Notes under the pieces: generated by a model
What the model saw: the letters and a program-made list of their open reading frames with translations, nothing else
Databases searched by the model: none
What the model was told of the DNA's origin: nothing
Shown: positions 1-13,100 of the stretch, in pieces
Position numbering within the stretch: the stretch's first letter is position 1
Layout: every line of letters begins with the position of its first letter
Origin: Anas platyrhynchos
Lineage: Eukaryota > Chordata > Aves > Anseriformes > Anatidae
Assembly (NCBI RefSeq): GCF_047663525.1
Contig: NC_092601.1
Coordinates: forward strand, 15,151,501 to 15,215,500
DNA length: 64,000 bases
Direction: 5' to 3'
Translations under genes and position numbers: made by a program

Positions 1-1113
1 TTACTGAGGGCCGTGCTCCTTTTAGAGATAAAGAACTGTCACTTCAATTGTCTTTTCTTTACACACCAATGTTATCCAGAGCCACAAAACACATTAATAT
101 CCTGATAAATACTGATTTTTGCTAATCAATTTCATCAGCATTGCGTCCCAGCCTACTGGTGTAACAGGATACTTCATCTGATACTAGACCAGAGGAAACA
201 CCAGCCATCAGGTCAGCAGTTCTCCAGTAGCCCTAAACAGCTACTCAGCAGATAGATGTCAGAACCTCCAGAAGAAAACAAACAAGCTACCCTGTAGCTG
301 TTCTGCTTGTGTAATAGGAGTGGTTTACAATTAAGGAGTGTTTTGTTCAATTCTTTGCTCATTTATGCCAGGCAAACTCCTCTGAGTTCCTGAACCCAGC
401 CATCTTTGGCCCCAAACTGAGAAATGTGAGCAAGTCCCTAGGCTGCCCTGCAACCACGAGCTGAATGAACGCTGACATACAGTTTGCTAAGCCTCATTGG
501 GAAAATTGCTGTGTCACAGCAGCACTGACCTCTGCCCAGCTGGGTTAAGGAATCCAACCACTTCATTCATGGTTTTTTTTTGCTCTAAAGCCTAGCAGTA
601 AGAAATCGAATCCAGACAACTATCAATGGGATGGCTTTCAGCTTTCCTTATGCACATATGCCTCTAACACAGACCCTCCCAAGCTTAAAAGGCAATCCAC
701 CTCCCTTCTGTAAGCACGTGCCTCAGACATCCTGTTCATCTCAGTACTTCAGAAGCTTGTCCACATGTGTGCAGATAAACATCATTGGAGGGCTGTTAGC
801 ACAAGATGCAGAGGCATCAGCAGTAACGCTGCAGCCCTCACTGCACCATGTCACATCCTGACCCTGTGACAAGTGTCTTTTGGATAACAAAAAACAGCTC
901 TGCCCCAGAGCATTTCAAAATTAAGAGACTGTCCTTACGACTGTATGTTCTGTCCCACATCCAGTCTGTCTAAATCAGAGAGCAGCTCAAAGCAGCAGTA
1001 TTTAAAAAAAAAAAAAAAAAAAGCTGTTTGGAGGATCCATTCTAACATCTGGAGGTAGAGGTCCCACCCCTCCCTTGATTGCACTTCTTGCTCCATGCTA
1101 GATGCTCAGAATA
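1..1113 (-). other. SNX8: Probable SNX8 3' UTR and downstream flank
   Basis: This stretch lies immediately downstream (minus strand) of the SNX8 stop codon. It holds no exon I recognise and no clear minus-strand AATAAA, so the 3' UTR may continue past the window edge. It contains a 19-base A run at 1004-1022. Assignment as 3' UTR is inference from position. Confidence 0.45.
1004..1022. repeat. Poly(A) run, 19 bases
   Basis: Simple homopolymer in the probable SNX8 3' flank, T-rich in the SNX8 sense orientation. Confidence 0.9.
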
Positions 1114-4100
1114 TTAATTGGAGAAGAAGTTTCCCTCTGGAGGTGATAATGGTGGAGTTGGCATATTGCTAGGTCCCACAAAGAGACAGCTCAACTTCGG
1201 CTTCAACTCATTCCAAACTTTACTCATCTGTGGGAAAAAAAAAGGGAGAGAAAAGAAACAGACAACAAGATACATTATCATCTCACCACACTGGATTTTA
1301 GCAGCAATTTCAGGATACTGAAAACCACAACACAAATTTTCTGAAGCATTTTGGAGAAGTCCAGTGGACCCAGACATTCCTTTTAGACTGGTGCTACACT
1401 GACTGAGCAGAGATGGAGGGGAAGCTTCCCATACCTTGGTTAAATTCCTTCACTGAAGGGAAGGAACAAACTGCAGTTATAAAAAATTTTGTAATACAAC
1501 GAATGCAATAAAGTCCATGCATGGGGAATGCTGAAATTCATATTTAGGGATGGACAAAAGGGAGCTCTTAGATTTAAAGAGAAAACAAGGAAGTTCTTCC
1601 TTGTCATATTCCTGCATAGCACAGCAAAAAACCAGATTCATTTAGCAAGCACACATCGTTCATTACAGAATTGTTAGTTATTTAACAGTACAGTTTTCAT
1701 CTTTTGGGTAAAGCCACACACAGATGAAAAGAAAAAAACCAGCCAGAACAACTTGCTATAAGAAGACGCAGTCATTTAAAAGGGTGATGGGCTAGCCTTG
1801 ATCCTCACTTCCAATTGGAAATACCTTAGGTAACTTATTAAGAAGTTTTAAAAGATCTGAGCTGGACAGATGCTTAGGAAGAAGACCCGCAGGAGAAAAT
1901 AAATTAGTTCAAAATTCTCATTCGTATTTTGGGAAAAAGAGCATAGGCCAGAAGAACTCACCTCTTTGTGACCCTGGATCTGGGAGTTGACAAAGGCCCC
2001 CAAGATGTGAGAGGTGAGAGGCAGGTAGATGTGGATGAGCTGTGTTTCCTGATGCAGGCAATATAAAGAGAAGTAATTCCGCAGCTCCATCGTTAGGATA
2101 GCATTTTCTTGCTGAAAGAAGAGGAATTCAGTGAAATACAATGCCAGGAAGACAGTACCAAGGAGGTTCACTTGTAGCAGGAGAAAAAAGCATTCTTCAC
2201 CACTCTGGCAATTCAAATGCCTAACAAGAGCCTAAAAAAGCAGTGCCTGGACCCATTTGATAGGACAGCAACTGCACTTTCCATCACGCAGGCTACTGCT
2301 TTCCACACCTCCTGCAAATGACATGTTGCCAGAGAGCCAGTAGTAAGTATAGAGGAAAACAAATACATTTTCCTTGAAGCACAGCAGGTATCTCAAATTA
2401 CCCGAAGTACAAGTTACCGTTTCTGGCTAATGGCTTTCTGCAGATATGAAAGAGGCACACAGCGATGTCATTACAGCAGTCCACTACCACCATTTGCTCT
2501 CCCAAGTATCTGCCCTACCTCCACAATCCGAGACTCCAATTGCTCCACTGATTCTGGTTCTTTGTTCTGCACCGTGGCACTCATCATCTGCTTCTTCATC
2601 ATGCTGTACTTATGCAATGCTCGCTGGTGCTTGTGCAACACCCCCTTCTCATGTCTTTCACATAGGTCCTTGACAGAAAAAAGAACAAAACCAGGTACTT
2701 AGTGGGAACTGGGCAGAGTGCTGAGGGACAGCAGGCAGAGGCAAGCCAAGTACATCAGGAACACAAACACATAATCATACTTTGTAATTTCTCCGCTGCG
2801 GATTTTTGTTTCTATTTTCAAGAGGGTCAAAAAAATGTTGGCAGATGGGAATTCAAGAAACTAAACTGCCACTTAAGCTCAGTGGTATGGGTCTAAGCAA
2901 TCTGGAGCATCACTTCAGCCAACGTTTTGGATCTTATCAGGCCACTTATCTTCCATGACCTTCTCAATATTAAGTGCTGGCAATTAGTCATAGTAATAGC
3001 TTGCCAGTGCCCTTCTATTTCAGTCCAGGCCTGGGAATGTCAGGAGCGGCTGCCAAGCACAGTTTCACTAGGTGCTTCTAAAAAGTGCATTTGACTGTGA
3101 GATTAGTATCAACAAAAACGCTTTCATTTGTGACTGAACTCATGAACCGTCTCCATGAGCCTAACAGTAGCCATTTAATTCACTGCTTTGACTCAAAAGC
3201 AGCTAAATCTGGAAAATGGTTAGCTGATCCATGTAATTCAAGCAGTCATATTTCTGTATTTCTTGCGGGGTTTGCCATTTGGCAAGGTCTCATCACAAGA
3301 ATAGCTGATCAGTAAGGCTATGGAGCTAACTAAGGCCAACAGCCACTCCCCTCCCTCTGCCAGATGCCCAGTGTGCCTCTGAACTGGCCTCACAGTTTTC
3401 CATCTAGTTGCGTTACACCCTCTAAAAAGCACAAGCTTGTTCTAAACAACTTTTTCATTGGCAGAAGAACAGCAGAGCTCACTTTATAGGACTGGAGTAA
3501 ATCCAGGAAAAGGTTCAGCTTCTCCACCACATCATTCTCTTCCTGTTTACCCTAGAAAACAAGGAAAAAGTACATTTTATGTAAGCCTGGCAAGAACCAA
3601 CATCACAGCTCTTCACATCCTTACACCACGCAGGCCCTCCACAGTATTCCCCAGGGCATATCAACGGTTACACAACTGCATCAAAAATCTTTCAGATGTC
3701 ACAGTGGCATTTAGTCTTCAGTATGCAGAACAAAGATCTGACTGGAGCAGGAACAGCTTTTCCAATTGACTGATCATTGTAACAAGAGGAGTTAGTTTCG
3801 CAGTCCTGCATGTCAGTCCTTCCAGCTTTCTCTGCCTCAGATTTCTTGCTTTTGCAGCCTTCTCTAATCTTTCATCTTTCCTTCTTACAAGATAACTAAT
3901 CCATTAAATCTATATATACCTGCATATTCCCCATAATAGTTCATGCACCAGAAAGCACAAATGAGACACCAAGCTAAGTTTCACCACTTTATTTTTTCCT
4001 CCTTTTTCTGAATACTGCCTTTTCTTCCTATATCAATAGAGCTCTCTGGAGCATAAACTGCAGAAAAAAAAGAACCAGTCCAACAGATCTATAAAGGCAT

Positions 4101-7100
4101 GCAAAGTATTTTAACACAAGGAGATGAGAAGAAGACAAAACTATTATTTTTGCTTCCCAGACTGTCACGATGTCACATCATTCTAACAGTCATTATCACG
4201 CTGTACGCTTACACAGGAATATGACACTGCTGTCTGAATGACTTTCATGTAGTGTTTAAGTAACGTGAATGTCAAAACTTGATTCAGAAATTCTTCTGGA
4301 TTCTCTGCAGCAGGTAAATAAGAGAACGCAGGACTTTTGGACAGCTCAGTGGAGCAGTACAACTTAACTTGTCCAATAACCATTTGGAAGGAAAAAAAGC
4401 ATGCCTTTCTCTCCACGCCCTTGCCCATTATATTTTTTCCCCATTTAAACACAGTACAGGTTTTTCATTCAAGCATGAACAAGCAGGCTGGTGGCTGAGG
4501 ATGCGACTTTGGACTACAATCTCCCTTTTAAACTTTTTAAGTGCCTATCCCCATAGAATTTGTGATTCTAAAGACACCAATGCATCTTCCTCTTTTTACA
4601 AAAAGTTAATAAATAAAGAAATAGAATCACTCACCTGCTGCACAGCCTTATCTGCCAGAAGTGCAAATTCAACAGATAGACCCTTCAAGGCTTGCTTCAG
4701 AGTCCCCCATGTGCTATTATTCAAAGCAGCCCAGGAAGGAAGCGGTGTAGTGTCTGAGCCTAAAGCACTAGGAGAACAGAAATTAATGTTTAAAACTAGG
4801 AGACAAACTCCACTGAGCACCTGCACTTATTTGCAGAAAGCAGTTCAGAGTTTCAAACGTCTAAACAGGTCACAGTGCAGAGCTACCACTGCACAGCCAC
4901 AAAAGTAGTGCCGTGTATATAGTGGGGGAAGAGATAACACGGTCAGTACCTGAACGTCAAAATATTGATGTTTATTTTTGTTGGTCTATGGAATGCAACC
5001 TTAGAGGAAAGCATGCATTTTCTTCTTTTGCAGTAGGAAAACTTGATTATAACCTACAGCATGCATTGAAATACCCATTCTTACCAGGCCATTTGCAAGT
5101 AAACCTCACAACAGTCTTCAGTTATAAAGCAACAGCAGAAATGTACACATTAGCAAATCTTCTTTCTCCCAACCTACCTTAGCTCCTTTCCAAATATGAG
5201 TAGATCTGAGGCATTATCAATGGCTCGAGAAGCTATCCTCTCTGCACGGTCCCGAAGCTTGTAAAAGCTATTGTAAATATTTCTGATGAGTTCCCTGCTG
5301 GCAGCAAACTGGGCCTGTATGTCAGCTGGAAGGAAGTCCTGAAGAAGTGCAAGAGATTACTAGTGGACCTAGCAGAGACATACTCCCATATCTTAATTTT
5401 GGGCACATCTTATAGTCAGCAGAGAGACAGACTTCTCTTCTGCACTCTCTTTCTTTCTCCACCCTGCAGCAACCCTGATGAGTTCAGCTTTGCAATTTAG
5501 ATCTCCAAGTCAGATGTCATACATGTACAAATACCCCTAACTTTCAGAGGTAGAAAGAGGTTCAAATACAGGGTGCAGACAGAGTTGGAAAAATCTGCAA
5601 CTCTACTATGAAGTTAAAATGGGGTTTGTGAGGTTTCAAGCCCACAGGTTCTGATCTGAAGCTACTAAACTGCCAGCATTGCAAAGTCAAGCACGTACTG
5701 AAAGTTCAGCTAAGCTCTTTTTGACCTGTGCCTCACCAGTAAGAGCCTGAATTAAGCTCCAATTGCAAAATCTTCTGCTAGCAGTGCAGAAACCTGAACA
5801 ACAACTCAATCTAAAATTGCTCAATGAGCACAGAGAATGTATGCTTAAAATCTGCTGTAGCACTAATCATTGAGATAAGCAGATAAATGCAGAACTTCTG
5901 ACTTCTCTAATACAATCAAAATTACTCTCCCACAGGGAGAAAAATAAAGAACAATGACACCAACACACGTGGAAGATATCAATCTAGATATTAGCTTTTA
6001 AATGGTGTGGTATGCTCATTTGTTTGGTATGCAAGTACAATTAACTACTAAGAAACACATTCTGAGCAGGATTCACTGTTTAATCTTTCTCATGTTTGTG
6101 AACCACTACTGACCCAGAAATATCAGGTCCTTAAGAGTCAAATATACTTTCTATAAAAATTACAAGCTTAAAAGTCTCTCAAACTCTGGAAACAACTCTC
6201 CCCTACCTAAGGTCTCTATCACCAAACAAACGCTGTAACTGATTTACCCAGAGGAAAGAGCCATTTAAACCCGAATTATATGTTGCAAGCAATACATATA
6301 CGTACCTTGGCCTGGGTAGCTAATCTGCAGGTCATAAACTCATCTCCCACTCCCTGGACCAACTCTCTTAGTTTATTCTGTACGTCCTAAAGAAGAGAGA
6401 GAATCAAATGAGCACGCAAGAACTAAGTGAAACACAGGCAGTTCACACGGGTCTCTCATATTATCATAATAAGGCACCATTTAGCAGGTACAGCTTTATC
6501 CAGGTTAAGTTTAGTTCAAGGGAAATCGTAACACGTATTCCCCTAAGAACAGTTACCATTTTCAAAATCCTGTACTCGTGGCATCAAATGCAATTACATT
6601 CCCCTATCCAGCTGTAGAAATATCTACTGAGAGAAAATGTTCCTTGTCACGGGGAGCAACAATGTGTAGGTCAAAAGCAGTTCTGAACTCTGTGCCCAGG
6701 AAAGCAGTTACAGGAAGGTGTGCAAACTCAGACTGCCACTAACAAGTACTCACTGAGCCGCTGAATGACAGAAAGAGCTTCAAGAGCACATCTTCTGAGA
6801 AAGGAGGATGTCGAGCCACCAGGTTTATAAAGCGCTTCAGAGCTCTTCTTCTTGATTCTATGAATTCTCGGTCAGCTACAGGAAGGAACATTAAACTTCA
6901 ATTAATAGACCACATATTACAGCTGCTCAGAAAGAGAAAAAAGAAAGCCGGTGATTTCTTTACACTTATAAACCTTGCTAAAGCACTTCAGCAAAACCAA
7001 AGAATGGTTGCCAGTACTCTGTTGGCTCTCCAAAACACATCTTTTAGATTGACCACCAGGACAACAATTCCCTCAAGTGGTTCTTTACATCTTACCAAAA

Positions 7101-10100
7101 TCCTGCACATATATCCCTGGGTGGATTTCCACAGGATGGGTCAAGTAAGCAAGATAAACAAATGAGTCTAAGATCTGAACCCTCTGCTTAGAATCTGTGG
7201 GGACGCAAAGATCTTTAGTCCTCTGAATGAATTCCATAATTGGCCTCCAAAGAAAATCTCATGTTGTTTGGGACTCCTGGGTGCTACTGCAATGCAAATG
7301 GTGCCTTTTTTTTTTCCCCAGTTGCTTCACCAGTATCAGCATCCATCTTTTTCATGCAAGACTTCTGAAAGTACTCTGAAGATCTATCTGCATCACAGTC
7401 TGCAGCACATCCACCCAAAGTCTTTACTTGTTAAACTAAAAGAAGTTCAGCTCATCTCCCTTCCTGAAGCAGGAAAGAGTTTTAATCAGGTGATACTGCT
7501 GCAAAGCAATAAATCAGAGGTGCTAGCATCTTTTCAGGTAAAGTGGAAAACTATATTGAAATAAATCTAAAGGAACAGGAAGTAGCAAAACTGAAATTAA
7601 AAGAATGCACAGGCAAATGGATACCTAAAGTTTAAAAAAGGTGCCTTCATGTTTAAGCTGGGAGTTTGCAGGCTGCAGGAGGCCTCCATAATTATCTTTA
7701 GTAAGGCGATCAAATTATTTTTTTCATTCATTAGTGTTCCATATCTTGATTGTGCTTTGTTCATACTTTAGCCTGCACGGAGATTTCAGAAGTCATCTAC
7801 TCACTTCCTACAGGATCTGACCCAGTTTGCTGCCATCCTCCAAAACGAGCAGAGCAGACTATCAATCTTCCTCCATCTGACAGACAGATGTTAGGCCATG
7901 TTTTACCAAGACCACGTTATACCAACCCGGAGGTAAGAGTGTAACTTACTACAGGAGCATACAAGTCACACAGCTTTATCCGTCAGGCTCTGGCACTATG
8001 GAATATGCAAGAGTCACACATCTACACTGATCTGTCAAAACCTGCGTTGTATAGTTCCATTTATCAGAACATTAACCTACTCAGAAACAAGAAGTACCCA
8101 TTCCATTTCCTTTTTCCTGTTTGCAGTTTCTATTTAACACCACTTACGCAGCTTTTCTATATTCAGAGTAACTGGACTAAAGGCAATCACCACTCTCTGC
8201 CTTCACGCAGATGTGGACTACGTTAGGACTGTACTACTAGCACAGTTTGGGAACAAATCCTGCCAGTTTTTTTTTTTTAAACATTTGATATGTATGGGAA
8301 GAAATGCACCAGTGAACGCACAGAAGTATCAACACATCAGAAACGCCAGGAAATAAGCAACTGACAAATTATATGTATTGGAAACTTCTTTCAAGCATCC
8401 TCTCTCCACCAAGATAAATCAGAGAAGGTCACTTTGCTCACAGGTGTTGCATGAAGTGGAAATTCTGGAAATTCTGGCTGAGAACACTGCATCAGGCCAA
8501 ATTCAACAGACTGGTTTTCACAACCTCAAAAGAAAGGTCTTTACAATTCACATTCCATCATAAAAAAAATATGACCATTGAAGCTTTTCAATAGTGTTAT
8601 TTTGCTTTGTTCTTGTTTGCTACAAACCCTGCTCTGTTCACTGTTTACCAATTCCTTTTTATTGTAGCAATTCACCAATTCCTTGACTGAAATCAATTAT
8701 TTTTTTTAACAAGCTTAGCAGCTCGGGCAGGAGACAAACCAGTGAAGAGCTTGTTCTTCCACAGATAAAGCATAAAACAAGATAGAATTTTACACAGATA
8801 TGCATCATTTTAAATAATAGAAGTTTAAAAACAATGCCAATATTTTGGATTATTGAAAAATGCAGCAGAACGAACTTCAATATGATTTCAGTCCTGGGAT
8901 ACTTCATTGGTTTCTATTCTAATAGCTACAATGTACTTGAGTGAACTGACATTCCAGCCTCAGTTTTTAATTTCTGGTTATCCTACATACTTGCTGTTGT
9001 TTTTACACAGTAAGTTTCTCTGCAGTCTAAAGCCTTATAATGTTTTTGTTTGTTTGTTTGTTTTTAATGTTTAGTCTTCTCTCACTACAGAAAAACAATG
9101 GTGCTTCCATGAATCTTTCCCATTCTGAGCACCTCAAAAACAGCACATTGTGCTACATACTAGAGTTGTTCAACAGTACAGTAGCAATTCTACAGTCAAA
9201 GCATCATATGATCATCACAGAGCACACATGATCTTCATAACCTATTTTCCTAAAAATATGATAGCTGCAACTCTGCCATGCTCTTGTGTAGAATTACCCC
9301 TTGAATCTTACCAGAAAGGTTATTAGATACCAAGACGTACAGGAGGAAAAAAACAAACACACACACACACTGAAACTTTAGATTATGCTACCTCTAAAGA
9401 TTTCTAAGACAGCAGTAATTCACAGCTCCAAACTGTGTATTAAATTGTCAGAATTGTTTTCTGAGCCAAGCAGAAGCAAAGACATTCAATTCTTTCAAGT
9501 ATTTATTTTCATTGGTTTCATCTTGATCATACTCGCACTGCAACACCTCCAGACAGAAGAGTGACCCAAATTTACCTCCCAGCATCCTCTTGGGTGGCAG
9601 TGCTGGCACCATACGATATGGGAACTTCTGCAGCAGCATCTCATGGAACACCACAAAGTCATTATATCTCCTGTAGACCGAGCATTTGAATCTCTGTAAT
9701 AGAGGGGAAAAAAAGAAAAATCAATACGCAGGCTGGACAATCAGCAGCATATCCATTAATTTTCTACCATCAGCTGCACTGAAAAGAAAGAAAGAAATCT
9801 CACAAAAGGGCTGCAGAAATAAAATAATCCTTATTTTTAGAGGTCTTGTGGTGGGAAATAAGGAGAAAAGTCTCTAAATGCAGCCACCCTTCCATTATGA
9901 ATAGAGGTAACATTCTTCTGAGAGTAAGATTTCAGGTAAAAGTTTATGTCACACTCCATTCACACACAAGAGAAAATGAAAAGGAGAAGTTTCCTAAAAA
10001 GTGGCAAATCTATCTAAATCTGTAGTGGTTCCACACTTCCTCAAACTCCCTGTTCTTTCAAATCAGACAGAACACTTAGAACTAGTGCCAATACTCAAGT

Positions 10101-13100
10101 GCTCTAAAGAGCTCCTTTCTTGAAGTACTGCAAGTGCCTGCTTTAGCTCCTGGGAACTTTCCTTAAATCAGCTTCAGATCCAGAGGTGGCAAAACAAACT
10201 TAGAACGTGTTCAGTATTAGCCCAAATGGCTGACCTTTTAAGTGAACCTCGTAAGACAAAAAGAGACCTTCTATTGATGCTAGATCTATAAACAAACACT
10301 TAAAGATCCATTAAAACCTTAGCCTTTAACTCTGCCTTAGATCAGTGTGTAGAACAGACCAAGGAAACTGGGCATTCATTCCAAAAGGAGTTAAGTGGCA
10401 GCTACAAGGAGATATTTGAGAGGTAAAAGTCCTTAAAAAATAATTAAAAATAAGAGCAAAAAACAAAAAACAAACACGACTACTACACATTGATCTACTG
10501 AACAGCTAGTAAGAAAGCCTACATACGACTACCTGCATTCTCACTACTGTTGTGTTGCACATCACACACCCCTTACTATTACACTATGAATTTTCAGAAA
10601 TAAAGCAACGAGACACATAACTGGAGCACAACGGGTACAGCCCTTAGGGCCTCCCCCTGTCTGATTTGAAATCTGATGCTGATTTGTGTTGCAGATCTTA
10701 GATGAAGTGCAAAGCCAAGCTATTTCTTCTCCCAGAAGCATAGTTCTACAGCTAGAACTGAGAGAGACGACAGCAACTGAAAGGAATTGGCAATGGGTTT
10801 TTTCCTAAATTCAATACCTAGAGAGACCACCAGGGTCTCAGTACAGTGTCTTGATATTGCAGGCAAAAACAGAACCCTAAAGAACCCACAGAAACATTCC
10901 TTATCTGCCCTTATCCTCCACACAACACTCTTTGAGAAACTTACAGATACAGCCTAAAGCCCCGGCCGTCACTGCAGGGAAGTGACCCAAAGGTGATGCT
11001 GAATATGGACAATGGTGACCGCAATAGTTTGAGTGCTACTCACTAACTGGTGCTTTGGTGGCCTGGGAGCTGCAAATTGCTCATAGTCCATCTTGAATAG
11101 GACCAATTTCTGTCTTGAAAAAACACACAGAAGATCCTGGAAAGCTATTTCACTGGCTGTTCCATAACTAAAAGATACACCACCTTCAGTCTCACTAATA
11201 CCAAGAGCAGAACCTTGAGTTCAGGCTTAGGGCAAGCAAACTGGAAGTGGCCTAGACTCTGCGGAAGTTATTTGCAGTACCTTTTCTGTTTATAAAGGAT
11301 TGCAGTTTAGCACTGACAATATGGTTTCTTCACAAGCTCTGAATAGTCTGAAATATGCAGTACCATACACCAATCCATTACAGAATCATTCCATTTATGC
11401 TGCACATCTGCTTTTCTAGAGAGCTCAGGTGGGTTAGCACTCCTGATGGTATCCACTCACTTTGCAGAACTAGCTGACTACACACCAGACCTCAGCTAGA
11501 TGTTCCATACTGCCAAAATGAAGGTCAAGAAAGCACTGGGTTGGTGCATTTATAGCAAATCAATACAACCGGCCTACTGAAAATCAGCATCACCCAACAC
11601 ACCTATCAATCAGACAAGACTTTGCCAAAAGCAACTGCATGGACATTCCTGAGAAGACACATTCTCACTAAGAGCATTGCTTGTTCACATTACCTTGCTG
11701 GAAACCTCATATTCCACATGTTTCAGAAAAAGTCCCTTCTTCTCAGGTATAAGCTCCACCTGCACACTATCCTTGCTCAATAGCTCTTGTAGGGTGTGGG
11801 AAAGCAGCAGTGGATTTCCCTGGGGCGCCTGCATTAGAAATTGTTCCGGTTCCCTCGGTTCATTTACTGGAGGCTTTGCCAAATCTAAAAGACAAAAAGG
11901 GAGAAACAGTCCAGTAGACCCTGCAAAGATAAACTGAAAGAAGGAGCCTTAAAATATTCTGTTCCCTCAGTGCTCCTGCAGTGGTGCAACATGACCAGAA
12001 GAGCACCGAAGCCACTCCTCCCCCAGGAGGCTATGCTACTTCCCACACGTTCGAGGCACTGGAACCTCCCTCTTCGCTACACCCAGGAGCGCTACCAATT
12101 ACACCGAGTCAGAAAGCCATCTCCACTAAGCAAAAGAAGAATCACAGGCCAAATTTGTTCCGTGAATCAGCTAGGAGGCCTGCATTTCCTGTCTGTCCAG
12201 CTCCCACCACAGCAGGATCTGCCAAAATGAACGAAACCCTAGCTCAGCACTTTTGGATCCTGCCTAGAACAACTCATGGAAGTAAAGAAAACGTCCTATT
12301 TTACTGCACTGCAGAAATCTAATACGTTAATTTCACAGGCTATTACAAAGGAAAGAGACACTTTGTTTGACATAATTATATTAAAGTGTATGACAGTATG
12401 CTAGAGCGTGCATGATTTGTGGTAATTTACTATGTCAATATGTTTAAGTTCAATAGCAGGAGAACAAGGATCCCAGTAATGTCTACCAACAAGACAGTTT
12501 ACTCCATCACAGCAAGCTCAGGAAATAGCTTCCAAATACATCGATTCTACTGCTTGTAGCTAAAAAACAAACAGGACAGGGTTATTTTGTTGTGGTTTGT
12601 TTGGTTTTGTCTTTTACAGTGAATTCAGCTGTAGCTGGATAGCTTTGGACAGAGAGAGATCCTAACAAATTCCCAGCAAGATGCAAAAGTGAATAAAGAT
12701 GGCTCTAAGAGCATGGCCCTTGAAGGCAGACTAAACCAAAGAAGGGGAAAAGAGGATGATTCAAAACGCTCTCTTAATGACTGACTCAAGCCCACTATCT
12801 GAACTTGCCTTCATAACTCCATGTTATGAGACTGCAAACAAAGCTTACACTGTTTTTACAAAGCTATCATTTTTTCCACCCATCTTACACATATGAAAAG
12901 CCAGCAACAGGGTGAAAAATGTGGCTGTATCCCTGGAATCTCTTCAACCCATACCTGGGTCTGGAACAGATGGGTTGCTTCCAGTCTGCATTCATCTGTT
13001 TAAAGGGGATACTGTGAGCAAGTTCTTTTACAAAAGAAGTTGTATCCACTGACGAAAACCCACCTAGAAAAGCTAAGGAGCATTAACCATCCCCTCCTTG

